A stretch of 64,000 nt of DNA from contig JAIEOV010000055.1 of the NCBI GenBank assembly GCA_019750135.1, positions 36,129-100,128 on the forward strand, given 5' to 3'. A program made the translations under genes and the position numbers. Numbering within the stretch: position 1 is the stretch's first letter; each line of letters opens with the position of its first letter. This document shows, in pieces, positions 53,460 through 61,514 of this stretch. Below the pieces are notes generated by a model. It was not told the origin of the DNA. It made no database searches and saw nothing but the letters and a program-made list of their open reading frames with translations. The DNA is from Reyranella sp. GTDB taxonomy: Bacteria; Pseudomonadota; Alphaproteobacteria; Reyranellales; Reyranellaceae.

Positions 53460-53771
53460 CTACTGCGCGTCGTCCACGCGCAGGATCTCGACCATGGGCG
53501 GCGCGGTGAGGATCTCGCTGAACGCATGCATCCAGTTGCCGGTCTCCTCGCTCGTGCCGACGCCGCGCTCGCGGAACTGGTCGAGCTGGTCGAGCTGGGC
53601 CAATTCGATCTCGAACTGCAGCGCCGCGCAGCCCATGCCGCGCGTCAACGGCACCAGCATGCGGGCATTGAGACCGCGACCGCGCGCAGCCTTGACCTCG
53701 CGCAGGATGAAGTTGACGGCGCGCTCCCGGTTCACCGGCAGCACGTCGTACGAAAAGCGGGCCAGGTACAT
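53460..53771 (-). CDS. Hypothetical small protein, probable dimeric alpha/beta barrel
   Basis: The 103-residue protein has no signal or membrane segment. The strand-helix pattern (MYLARFSYDVLPVN, then an Arg-rich helix; LQFEIELAQLDQLDQF; APPMVEILRVDD) looks like a NIPSNAP/EthD-type ferredoxin-like fold that dimerises. No catalytic residue can be named. It ends 10 nt from the stop of the convergent DUF2277 gene and lies downstream of the hydrolase gene. Confidence 0.65.
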   Translation of the reverse strand: MYLARFSYDVLPVNRERAVNFILREVKAARGRGLNARMLVPLTRGMGCAALQFEIELAQLDQLDQFRERGVGTSEETGNWMHAFSEILTAPPMVEILRVDDAQ

Positions 53772-53825
53772 GGCGGCCTCCTGTTCTGGTGCTTCTCCAA
53801 TGACCAGGGGCCGCGACGGTTCCCC

Positions 53826-54779
53826 CTATCCCAGCATCGCCTTGAACGCCGCGGTGGCCCGCCGGCGCGCGGCGTCCGCCGCCTTCGAGGCCGCACCCAT
53901 GCCGAAATAGCCGTGCACCATGCCGGCCTCGCGGAAATAGGCGACGTCGACGCCGGCCTTCTTCAGGGCCTCAGCATAGGCCTCGCCCTCGTCGCGCAGC
54001 GGGTCGAACTCGGCGGTGGTGACGACGGCGCGCGGCAGGCCCGAGAGATCGCGGCTGCGCAGGGGCGAGGCGCGGGGATCCTCGCTGTCCTTTACCTCTG
54101 GGAGGTAATGGCCGGCGAAGAAGCGCATGGCGTCGTCGGTCAGGAAGTAGCCCTTGGCGTTCTGCTGGCGCGACGGGAACCGGGCATTCTCCGCGGCCGA
54201 GCCGTAATTGCCCGCGAGATCGACGGCCGGATAGATCAGCAGCTGCGCCGCGAGCTGAGGCCCGCCGTTGCGACTGGCTTGCGCCACGGCGGCGGCGAGG
54301 TTGCCGCCGGCGCTGTCGCCCGCCACGGCGAGCCGCGCCGCATCGCCGCCCAGCTTGGCGATGTTCGCCGCCGCCCAACGTGTCGCCGCCAGGCAATCCT
54401 CGAAGGCGCCGGGAAACGGTGTCTCGGGCGGCCGGCGGTAGTCGACGCTCACGACCACGGCCTCCGCCTCCAGCGCCAGGGTCCGCGCCTGGCGCTCGTG
54501 CGTGACGAGGTCGCCCGCGACCCAGCCGCCGCCGTGGAAATAGACGATCGTCGGCGCCGGCGTCTTTCTGGTAGCGAACAGCCGCGCCGCGATCGGGCCG
54601 GCGGCGCCGTCGACCGTGATGTCCTTGGCCGTCGCCAGCTCGGGCATCGGCACGTCCTTGCGCGATTCGGCCAGTGCCACCAGCTCGGCGCGCGCCCGCT
54701 CGGGCGTCAGTCCCGCTGTATCGCGCAACGGCAGCAGGGGCAGGATTTTTTCCAGTTCGGGATCGACTCGCGACGTCAT
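53826..54779 (-). CDS. Alpha/beta hydrolase, hormone-sensitive lipase family
   Basis: The 317-residue esterase has the HSL oxyanion motif VYFHGGGWVAGDL, the nucleophile elbow VAGDSAGGNLAA, a late Asp in TAEFDPLRDEG and the catalytic His in MVHGYFGMG. Family members cut short-chain esters or lactones. No signal peptide is present. It is divergent from the cupin gene, with 53 bp between the starts. Confidence 0.93.
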   Translation of the reverse strand: MTSRVDPELEKILPLLPLRDTAGLTPERARAELVALAESRKDVPMPELATAKDITVDGAAGPIAARLFATRKTPAPTIVYFHGGGWVAGDLVTHERQARTLALEAEAVVVSVDYRRPPETPFPGAFEDCLAATRWAAANIAKLGGDAARLAVAGDSAGGNLAAAVAQASRNGGPQLAAQLLIYPAVDLAGNYGSAAENARFPSRQQNAKGYFLTDDAMRFFAGHYLPEVKDSEDPRASPLRSRDLSGLPRAVVTTAEFDPLRDEGEAYAEALKKAGVDVAYFREAGMVHGYFGMGAASKAADAARRRATAAFKAMLG

Positions 54780-54832
54780 GGGCGTCTCCTTGTTTGCCGG
54801 CTATACTGACGATGACATCACAGGAGGTCGAC

Positions 54833-55219
54833 ATGCCGGTGGTGAAGAATGCCGAGGCGCGAGAAATCCCATGGCGTCCCGGCTATCGAAATTACGTCCT
54901 GGCCGGCGAGGCCGAAGGCGTCTCGGTGAGCTCGAGCCTCGGCGTCCTGGAGAAGGGTGCCGGCGCGCCCTTGCATTTCCATGAGGAGGTCGACGAGGTG
55001 ATCGTCGTGCTCGAGGGCACGCTCGACCTCAGGATCGGCGAGGACCGTTTCCTGGTCGGTAAGGACCAGACGATCTCCATTCCCGCCCGCACGCCGCACG
55101 CCTTCACTGTGGTCAGTCCCGAGGGCGCGCGCTTCATCGCTTTCCTGCCGCGGCAGGGCGCACACCTGGCGACGCAGTACCTCGAGGGCGGGCCGCCGGC
55201 GGGCGCGGCGCTGAAGTAG
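54833..55219 (+). CDS. Cupin-domain protein
   Basis: The 128-residue single-domain cupin carries a metal-binding motif 1 with His residues in PLHFHEEVDEVIVVLEG and a motif 2 with the His in IPARTPHAFTVV. AGGAGG lies at 54822-54827. The fold serves as an enzyme or sensor pocket for small molecules; the substrate is unknown. It may share a promoter region with the divergent esterase gene. Confidence 0.9.
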   Translation: MPVVKNAEAREIPWRPGYRNYVLAGEAEGVSVSSSLGVLEKGAGAPLHFHEEVDEVIVVLEGTLDLRIGEDRFLVGKDQTISIPARTPHAFTVVSPEGARFIAFLPRQGAHLATQYLEGGPPAGAALK

Positions 55220-55329
55220 TCCGGAAGAGGTTCCGTACTCAATCCGGGATTATTTGTCGCTGCCAGCGGCCGCAACGCGGTCGTGCCCCGCGCGTTGACT
55301 CCTCGAATTCACGACAAAGGAGCGACCCA

Positions 55330-55518
55330 ATGAGCAGCACGACCGATAAGGTTAAAGGCACGGCCAACCAGGCCATCGGCAAGGTAAAGCAGGGCGTCGG
55401 CGAGGCGACCGACGATCCCGCGCTGAAGGGCGAGGGCAAGTTGCAGGAAGCCAAGGGCGACCTGCAGAAGGCCGTCGGCAATGCCAAGGATGCCGTGAAG
55501 AAGGCCGCCGATCTCTGA
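55330..55518 (+). CDS. CsbD-family stress protein
   Basis: The 62-residue hydrophilic helical protein matches CsbD (MSSTTDKVKGTANQAIGKVKQ, TDDPALKGEGKLQEAKGD). CsbD-like proteins are abundant under general stress and their action is unknown. AAAGGAG lies 10 nt before the start, and a textbook intrinsic terminator follows, so it is a single-gene unit. No clear EcfG-type promoter was seen. Confidence 0.93.
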   Translation: MSSTTDKVKGTANQAIGKVKQGVGEATDDPALKGEGKLQEAKGDLQKAVGNAKDAVKKAADL

Positions 55519-55544
55519 TCGTCGGCGCGACGTCGCAGACAAGG

Positions 55545-55571
55545 AAAAGGGCAGCGCACGCTGCCCTTTTT
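55545..55571 (+). terminator. Intrinsic terminator of the CsbD gene
   Basis: AAAAGGGCAGC and GCTGCCCTTTT form an 11-bp stem with a 4-nt loop, and the stem ends in a run of five T. It begins 27 nt after the csbD-like stop codon. Confidence 0.9.
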
Positions 55572-55614
55572 CGTTGCTGTCGTCTATCTTTGGTCGCACC
55601 GATGAGGTGATCGA

Positions 55615-55908
55615 ATGAGACGGCGAACGGCTGGCAGCCTTTGCGTCGTTGCGGCGGCGATTCTGTTGTTGCCTGCCGGTCTGGCCGCGCAACAGAGAAA
55701 CGATCCAGCCAATATCCAGGGCAGGCTGGCCGGGCTTCAGCAGCAGCTTGCCGAGCTTTCCGCTCGCCTCGAGCAGCTCAAGAGGCAGGATCAGCAGCTT
55801 CAGCAGCGGCTGGAAGAAACGAGGACCAGCATCGAGGCGCGCCTGGAGCGGCTGGAGAAGGCTGGCAGCGGCCCCAGTCGGCCGGCGACGGGCGGGCCGC
55901 GCAGATAG
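55615..55908 (+). CDS. Small periplasmic coiled-coil protein
   Basis: The 97-residue protein has a signal peptide (SLCVVAAAILLLPAGLAAQ). One long coiled coil rich in Gln, Leu and Glu follows (residues 35-85, LAGLQQQLAELSARLEQLKR and onward), and the tail is Gly/Pro/Arg-rich. No family is recognised. The next small membrane gene begins 4 nt after its stop, so they are probably co-transcribed. Confidence 0.7.
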   Translation: MRRRTAGSLCVVAAAILLLPAGLAAQQRNDPANIQGRLAGLQQQLAELSARLEQLKRQDQQLQQRLEETRTSIEARLERLEKAGSGPSRPATGGPRR

Positions 55909-55912
55909 CGAC

Positions 55913-56138
55913 GTGCGTGTCCTGAAGCGAATCCTCGTGATGGCCGGAGCGTACCTGGCCGGCGTACTGGGATTCTGCGTGGCCCTTGCGCTCCTGTTCG
56001 GCGTTGCGTCGCTGCTGCCCGACTCGCTCGGCTATTGGGTCCTGCCCGCGGGCCGCGGTGTTCGGGCTTTCGGGCGTCTGCTCCGGCCTGCTCTATTGGG
56101 CGATCGCCGGACGAAGGGCGGGGAGCTGGCGTCATTGA
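55913..56138 (+). pseudogene. Small two-helix membrane protein with a probable one-base frameshift
   Basis: From a GTG at 55913 the frame encodes VLKRILVMAGAYLAGV and a hydrophobic helix up to YWVLPA. It then turns Arg-rich near 56045 and ends at 56143. The +1 frame from the same point reads AVFGLSGVCSGLLYWAIAGRR and stops at 56138, a much better second membrane helix. Removing one base in the GCGGGCCGCGG stretch joins them into a protein of about 74 residues. This is either a sequencing error or a decayed gene. Confidence 0.55.
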
Positions 56139-56214
56139 AGTGACAGGAGAAGGCCCGTGGCGACCGGGCGGCCGGCTGTCTATCATGCGCCCGACCGACC
56201 GGTGGTGAGGGCAA

Positions 56215-56961
56215 ATGACCGACCGACCCAACATCGACCCCCAGGAGTGGGAACTGCGCTGCGACCTCGCCGCCGCCTATCGCCTGTTCGCCCATTTCGG
56301 CATGGACGACCTGATCTTCACGCACCTGTCGGTGCGCCTGCCGGGCAAGGACCATCGCTTCCTGCTCAACCCGTTCGGCCATCTGTTCGACGAGATCACG
56401 GCGTCGAGCCTGATCGCCGTCGATCCCGAAGGCCACGCCATCGAGCCGCTCGAAGAGGCGAAGATCAACAACGCCGGCTTCACCATCCATTCGGCGGTCC
56501 ACATGGCGCGCGACGACGCGCAGTGCGTCATGCACAGCCACACCACGGCAGGCATGGCGGTGGCGGCTCAGGAGCAGGGCCTGCTGCCGCTGAACCAGAT
56601 GTCGATGCAGTTCTTCGGCCGCACCAGCTACCACGACTACGAAGGCATCGCCCTCGATCTCGACGAGCGCGAGCGGCTGGTGCGCGACCTCGGCGACAAC
56701 AACGCCATGATCCTGCGCCATCACGGCCTGCTGACCACGGGCCGCACCGTCGGCGACGCCTTCTACGAAATGTACTATCTCGAGCAGGCCTGCCGCCTGC
56801 AGGTCGCCGCCACGCAGGGCGGCCAGAAGATCACGGTGCCGCCGGATGCGGTGGCCGAGCGAGCGGCGCAGCAGTTCGAGAGCTTCGAAAGCAAGGGCAG
56901 GCGTCCATGGGCCGCGCTGAAGCGCCGTCTCGACCGCGAGAGTCCCGACTACGCGACCTGA
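56215..56961 (+). CDS. Class II aldolase/adducin-domain protein
   Basis: The 248-residue protein matches the fuculose-phosphate aldolase-like family. The zinc ligands are visible as His pairs in VMHSHTTAGMA and ILRHHGLLTTG, with an acidic general base candidate in EEAKINNAGF. Members split sugar phosphates or act as epimerases or decarboxylases; the substrate cannot be named here. No sugar kinase or dehydrogenase is adjacent. Confidence 0.92.
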   Translation: MTDRPNIDPQEWELRCDLAAAYRLFAHFGMDDLIFTHLSVRLPGKDHRFLLNPFGHLFDEITASSLIAVDPEGHAIEPLEEAKINNAGFTIHSAVHMARDDAQCVMHSHTTAGMAVAAQEQGLLPLNQMSMQFFGRTSYHDYEGIALDLDERERLVRDLGDNNAMILRHHGLLTTGRTVGDAFYEMYYLEQACRLQVAATQGGQKITVPPDAVAERAAQQFESFESKGRRPWAALKRRLDRESPDYAT

Positions 56962-57027
56962 TCTCACATTCAGTCTTTGGGGCAACCGGCGCCGCCCCGT
57001 CGCTGTTGAGGACGACAGGTGTTGAGT

Positions 57028-57207
57028 ATGTCGTCCGAGCCGCAGGAATCCGTCAGCCAGTTGCGTACCCGTGCCGGCACTGCGCGCCGGCTCGCCTCGC
57101 AACTCACGGCCACGGCCGATCGCGATAAGTTGCTGCAATTCGCCGCCGAGCTCGAGGCGAAGGCCGACCGCATCGAGAGCAGGCGAAAGCCGGGCACCGA
57201 GGATTGA
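57028..57207 (+). CDS. Small hypothetical helical protein (about 59 aa)
   Basis: The ATG at 57028 (or the GTG at 57019) opens a short charged helical protein with SQLRTRAGTARRLASQLTA and LLQFAAELEAKADRIESRR. Similar short proteins occur in alphaproteobacteria as uncharacterised cytoplasmic helical peptides. It lies 144 nt upstream of the sensor kinase gene on the same strand. Confidence 0.6.
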   Translation: MSSEPQESVSQLRTRAGTARRLASQLTATADRDKLLQFAAELEAKADRIESRRKPGTED

Positions 57208-57351
57208 CGCGGTAGCGCAGGCAAAGGTGCCGGGTACGGTTAAACGTCCGAAGGTTGCCCCAAGTTGCCGACCGGCGAAGAAATTTATCATGCCGGACCC
57301 TCCCACCCAGGGTGCTACCTGTTGCGTGAAGTAGAGCTGGGGAATGCCGAC

Positions 57352-58557
57352 ATGCCGTCCCGCAACATGCCCGCGGACCTTTCTGCGGCCGAATTGCGCC
57401 TGCGTCTTCGCCAGCAGGAAGTGGTCGCCGGGTTCGGCTGCTTCGCCCTGGAGACGGACGATCTGCAGGCCATCCTCGACGAGGCGAGCCGACTGGCGGC
57501 CTTGGGCCTCGAGGTGAGGTGCGCGAAGGTCCTGCAGTGCCTGCCCGACGAGCAGGCGTTCCTCGTCCGCTCGGGCGTCGGCTGGAAGCCCGGCGTCGTC
57601 GGCCATGCCCGGGTCGGCAATGACCTGCAGAGCCCGGCGGGCTACGCCTTCCGCACCGGCGAACCCGTGCTCTCCAACGATCTCGCGTCGGAACCGCGCT
57701 TCCGCACGCCCCGTCTGCTGGCCGAGCACGGCATCCGCAGCGCCATCAACGTGCTGATCCGCACCGACGGTCAGGCCTTCGGCGTGCTCGAGGTCGACAG
57801 CACCAACCGCGGCGAGTTCAGCGACTCCGATATCGCCTTCCTGCAGACCCTGGCGAACACGCTGGGCGTGGCAATCCGCGCCCAGCAACGCGAGGACGCC
57901 AAGGCCGAGATGCTGCGCGAGAAGGAGGCGCTGCTGGTCGACAACGAGCGGCTGCTGCGCGAAAAGGACCTGCTGGCGCGGGAGATCCATCATCGCGTGA
58001 CGAATTCGCTGCAGCTGGTGCATTCCACCCTGTCGATCCAGCTCCGCATGCTGGCCAACGAGGAGGCCCGCACCCAGGTCGCCGAAGCGGCTTCGCGGGT
58101 GTTGGCCATCGCCGCCGTCCATCGCCGGCTCTACCAGGACGGATCGGCGGGCGAGGCCGACGCGCGCAAGCACATGAGCGGGCTGCTCGACGACATGAAG
58201 GCGTTGCTGCCGTCGATCGGTGATCGCCGGCTGAGCCTCGACATGGAGGCGTTCGCGCTGTCGGCCGACAATCTCGCCCATCTCGGCCTGATCGCCGTCG
58301 AGCTGATCACCAATGCCCTGAAGCATGGCCGCGGCAGCGTCGAGGTGGCGGTAAGGCGCGCCGGTGACTGCCTGACCATCGCCGTTTCCGACGAAGGTGC
58401 CGGCTTTCCCGCGGGTTTCGACCCGGCGGCCAGGAACGGCCTCGGCTTCAAGATCGTGACGGCAATGGCCGGCCCGGCGCCGGGCGCCGCGATCGCGATC
58501 GATCGTTCCGTGCCGTTCAGCCGCATCGTGGTGACCATGGCGCTGAAGGCGTCCTGA
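57352..58557 (+). CDS. GAF-domain sensor histidine kinase (HisKA_2/HWE-like)
   Basis: The 401-residue soluble kinase has a GAF sensor domain (about 35-175, with SAINVLIRTDGQAFGVLEVDS). A coiled-coil linker (178-210) leads to the HisKA_2 dimerisation box with the phospho-acceptor His in EIHHRVTNSLQLVHS (about H213/H214). The ATPase domain has VELITNALKHG and DEGAGFP. Such kinases commonly act with PhyR-type general-stress regulators or orphan receivers; no response regulator is adjacent. The ATG at 57352 follows GGGGA and gives a sensible N-terminus. Confidence 0.92.
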   Translation: MPSRNMPADLSAAELRLRLRQQEVVAGFGCFALETDDLQAILDEASRLAALGLEVRCAKVLQCLPDEQAFLVRSGVGWKPGVVGHARVGNDLQSPAGYAFRTGEPVLSNDLASEPRFRTPRLLAEHGIRSAINVLIRTDGQAFGVLEVDSTNRGEFSDSDIAFLQTLANTLGVAIRAQQREDAKAEMLREKEALLVDNERLLREKDLLAREIHHRVTNSLQLVHSTLSIQLRMLANEEARTQVAEAASRVLAIAAVHRRLYQDGSAGEADARKHMSGLLDDMKALLPSIGDRRLSLDMEAFALSADNLAHLGLIAVELITNALKHGRGSVEVAVRRAGDCLTIAVSDEGAGFPAGFDPAARNGLGFKIVTAMAGPAPGAAIAIDRSVPFSRIVVTMALKAS

Positions 58558-58571
58558 GGCGCCGCGACATT

Positions 58572-58595
58572 TCGGGACGGCATTGACTGTCCCGA
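58572..58595 (+). terminator. Hairpin after the sensor kinase gene
   Basis: TCGGGAC and GTCCCGA form a 7-bp stem around a 10-nt loop, 15 nt after the kinase stop codon. There is no T-run. It may separate the kinase from the ATPase gene. Confidence 0.45.
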
Positions 58596-58744
58596 GAGGT
58601 CCGGCCCATGCTGATCGCGCAGGCCCGGCCGGCGCCGCTCAGCGTGCGCGGCGCAATGGCGCTCGGCGCAAAGCGCCTGCCTCTCGCCGAAGCCGCAGGC
58701 CGGTCGGGCCCGACGCGCCACAATGAACCGGATTGGTGTCAGCG

Positions 58745-60829
58745 ATGCAGGCCTGGATCATCGATGCGAGCGAGATGGATGCCGAGGACATCCTCAATTT
58801 TCGCTCGAACCTGCTCCATCCCAACCCCGAGATAAGGTCCTTCCTCAGGCCGGACGAGAAGAGCACCACCATCGTCATTGCACCGAAGGGCTTCGGCAAG
58901 ACGCTGCTGCTCAAGGCCAAGCGGCTCTCGATCCAGGACAAGTACGCCCACATCCTGCCGAGCGGCGCCTTGGTCGAGAAGCCGGGCGGCCTGCCCAGCG
59001 TCATCCCGACCAGCGACTACGGCGACCTGCGCGACAGCGAGGGCTACTGGCGGTCGGTGTGGCTGCTGTCCTTCACCGTTGCCGTGCTGAAGGCCATGAA
59101 GCATGAGCCCGGCCGCTGCAGCCGCTCGCTCAAGGCGATCTTCGAGGACGACAATCTCGCTTCGGTCTGGGAGATCTTCGACCACATCCTGTCGGCGTCG
59201 TTGACCACCTATCACCAGCTCAACAACGACTACAACGACGCCCTGCTGCCGGCCTTCCGCCGCGTGCACGAATCGACGGCCATCTTCGTCGACAATATCG
59301 ACGAGTACTACGAAGGCGTCCTGCGCGAGATGGCGGCCGGGCGCGACCGTCCGGCGGCGGCGAGCGCGCCCGGCGGCAGGATCAAGCGGAGCTTCTGGCA
59401 TCTCGCGCAGTCCGGCATCGCCGCCGCCGCGCGCGAGCTCAGCCACATCAACACGCACGCCAAGATCTACGTGTCGATCCGCAAGGAGGTCCTGCAGGGC
59501 ATCATCGGCGACACCTACTTCGGCCAGCAGCTGCGCAGCAAGTCGCTGATCATCAGCTACACCGACGACGACCTGCTGGAGATCATCCACAAGAACATCG
59601 CCCACTCCGACGACCAGGACCTGGCCGACCCCCGCGCGAAGGATGCGGTCACCGCGTTCTTCGGGCCGCTCGAGCGCGTCACCCATCCGGTGACCGGAGA
59701 GGAGGAGGAGGTGCTGGGCTTCTGGCTGCGCCACACCCTGGGGCGGCCGCGCGACGTCGTCTCGATCGGCAAGGCGCTCGCCAGCATTCCGCCGGCCGGG
59801 CGCAGCGAACGCCGGGTCCGCGAGGCGGTGCGCTCGGAGGCCAAGACCATCACGACGGCCTATTTCGCAGAGATGGCGCCGCACCTCGACGGCTTCGACG
59901 CCGACCGGCTGCTGCGCCTGATCGACCGCAACGTGCTCGCGCCCGACGATCTCGCGCGCATCGCCGCGACCTACTCGGCCGACTGCCTGGAGGCGTCCGG
60001 CATGGCGGCGCTTCATACCGAGCACCCATTCTGCGCCCTCTACAAGCTCGGCCTGCTGGGCTATGTCGGCCGCGACGCCGAGAGCGGCGACGATGTCCAG
60101 ATCTTCCGCCTGCCCGGCGAGCATCCGCTCGACAACGTCCGGGTCTTGCCGCCGGCGCGGACCTATCTCGTCCATCCCGCGCTCGACGACCTGATCGCCG
60201 AACGCAACCCGGCCTATTTCGAGAACCTGAACGACCGCAACATCATCGGCCGCGGGCGCCGCTGGTCGCGCGAGCGCGAGATCCGCTATGTCCTGCAGGG
60301 CGACGTGAAGGGCCATTCGGCGACCATGCGCGACGGCCTCCGCACGCGGGCCTTCGCCACGGTCTTCGACGCGATCGTGTCGGAGTTCGCTGCCAAGCTC
60401 GATCATGCCGAGCGCAGCCAAGGCGATTCGCTCACCTTGATCGACGCCAATCCGGTCAAGCTGCTCCAGGCGGCGCGCAACATCCAGCGCGAGCTCGGCC
60501 GCTCGGAGTTCGGCGCGCAGCTGCGGTTCGGCGGCGATGCCGGCTTCGTCGAGATCGCCGACGGCCCGCGGCAGCGGGAACCGTACGGCATGGCGCTGCA
60601 GAACGCGGCGCGCCTGGAGCCTCACGTCGAATCGGGACAGATCTACGTCACCGACGACTTCATCCGCCACGTCGAGGAAGACCGGGGCAAGCACCTGCCT
60701 TTCGATTTCGTCACCCTCGGCCCCGACGACGTCAAAAACCTCACCTGGCAGGACGGCCGCTTCGACATCGCCAAGAGCAGCGGCGAAGACCCGATCCTCA
60801 CCGCCATCCACCGCGTCGATTTCCGCTGA
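58745..60829 (+). CDS. P-loop ATPase fused to a class III nucleotide-cyclase-like domain
   Basis: The 694-residue soluble protein begins with a P-loop ATPase. Walker A is APKGFGKT at 46-53, and Walker B is FVDNIDE at 181-187 with two acidic residues. IYVSIRKE at 241-248 could be a sensor strand. A helical, winged-helix-like middle (about 375-485) follows. Residues about 510-645 resemble a class III adenylate/guanylate cyclase: D520 in GDVKGHS and D561 in QGDSLTLI fit the two metal Asp. LQNAARLE at 618-625 fits the VNLAARLE strand, with Gln in place of the usual Asn. The ATPase part may belong to the Sll1717-like group. Possible roles are signalling or phage defence; unproven. Confidence 0.75.
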   Translation: MQAWIIDASEMDAEDILNFRSNLLHPNPEIRSFLRPDEKSTTIVIAPKGFGKTLLLKAKRLSIQDKYAHILPSGALVEKPGGLPSVIPTSDYGDLRDSEGYWRSVWLLSFTVAVLKAMKHEPGRCSRSLKAIFEDDNLASVWEIFDHILSASLTTYHQLNNDYNDALLPAFRRVHESTAIFVDNIDEYYEGVLREMAAGRDRPAAASAPGGRIKRSFWHLAQSGIAAAARELSHINTHAKIYVSIRKEVLQGIIGDTYFGQQLRSKSLIISYTDDDLLEIIHKNIAHSDDQDLADPRAKDAVTAFFGPLERVTHPVTGEEEEVLGFWLRHTLGRPRDVVSIGKALASIPPAGRSERRVREAVRSEAKTITTAYFAEMAPHLDGFDADRLLRLIDRNVLAPDDLARIAATYSADCLEASGMAALHTEHPFCALYKLGLLGYVGRDAESGDDVQIFRLPGEHPLDNVRVLPPARTYLVHPALDDLIAERNPAYFENLNDRNIIGRGRRWSREREIRYVLQGDVKGHSATMRDGLRTRAFATVFDAIVSEFAAKLDHAERSQGDSLTLIDANPVKLLQAARNIQRELGRSEFGAQLRFGGDAGFVEIADGPRQREPYGMALQNAARLEPHVESGQIYVTDDFIRHVEEDRGKHLPFDFVTLGPDDVKNLTWQDGRFDIAKSSGEDPILTAIHRVDFR

Positions 60830-60837
60830 CCCTCTTC

Positions 60838-60916
60838 GCTGGGGGCGCGCGACTCCAGTCGCGCGTCTTCGTCGAGGCCGACAAAGACCGCGCCACTGGA
60901 GTGGCGCGCCCCCAGC
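60838..60916. repeat. REPIN of a second REP family
   Basis: The left arm (60838-60869) begins GCTGGGGGCGCGC and carries a GACTCCAGTC hairpin top. The right arm (60884-60916) is its inverse with a CACTCCAGTG top (on the complementary strand). The closing pair switches from G-C to C-G, a compensatory change. It follows the ATPase-cyclase stop codon by 8 nt. Confidence 0.85.
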
Positions 60917-60918
60917 AC

Positions 60919-60947
60919 TGAGCGCGCGGAGACGCGCGGTCCGGAAG
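60919..60947 (-). repeat. Single REP of the RAYT-linked family
   Basis: On the minus strand it reads CTTCCGGACCG, a CGCG-TCTC-CGCG hairpin and then CGCTCA, matching head and tail of the REPs near the RAYT gene but with a different stem. It directly abuts the second-family REPIN, so two REP families meet in one spacer. Confidence 0.75.
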
Positions 60948-61136
60948 AGCATGAGACGTCCCAAAATGACTCTGCGTTTTCGGTGAGGAAACGCGTTGCA
61001 GAAATGCCGCTTCTTGCCGCCATCGCACGGCGCGCCGTCATTCGCCCTTCGCTCGCCCACAACGCGTGGCCTCATGGCCATGGTGCCGATGATGATCCGG
61101 CCATCGAATCGATCGTCTCACATTGCGAGCAAACAC

Positions 61137-61490
61137 ATGCCCTCAGCCCTCCGTCGTTCGACCTTCGCCTGTGCCCTCGTGCTGGCCGCGGGCGTGGCAC
61201 ATCCCGCCTTTGCCCAGTCGCCGTCCGATCCCAAGACGCGCTGCGACCAGCTCGTCTCCTACTACGACCGCTACGGCGCGGGACGCGGCGAGACCTCCGA
61301 CGGCGCGCGCAACCACACGCGGATCGGCGCCGGCCTCGACTGCCAGCGCGGCCAGTACGAGAGGGGCATCGCCGCCATGGAGACGCTCCTGAAGAACAAG
61401 GCGCTGGACGTGCCGCCCGTGCCGACCGCGATCGCCGAGCCGGTGCCTCCGCTCAAGCCCCACGGCGAGAAGCGGCGCATGTCGCAGTAG
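61137..61490 (+). CDS. Small exported hypothetical protein
   Basis: The 117-residue protein has a signal peptide (FACALVLAAGVAHPAFAQ, cleavage near residue 27). The mature domain has two Cys (in KTRCDQLVSYYDRYG and GLDCQRGQYERG) that could form a disulfide, and a Pro-rich tail. The spacing of YYDRYG and the Cys pair suggests a small helical repeat-like domain. No function is known. The long upstream extension of the frame is rejected as non-coding. Confidence 0.7.
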   Translation: MPSALRRSTFACALVLAAGVAHPAFAQSPSDPKTRCDQLVSYYDRYGAGRGETSDGARNHTRIGAGLDCQRGQYERGIAAMETLLKNKALDVPPVPTAIAEPVPPLKPHGEKRRMSQ

Positions 61491-61514
61491 CACACAGGCT
61501 TGCCGCCTTCGCTC

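Noticed and set aside
58608..58835. 75-codon frame between the kinase and ATPase genes
   Set aside because: Arg/Ala/Pro-rich, overlaps the start of the ATPase gene and has no ribosome site.
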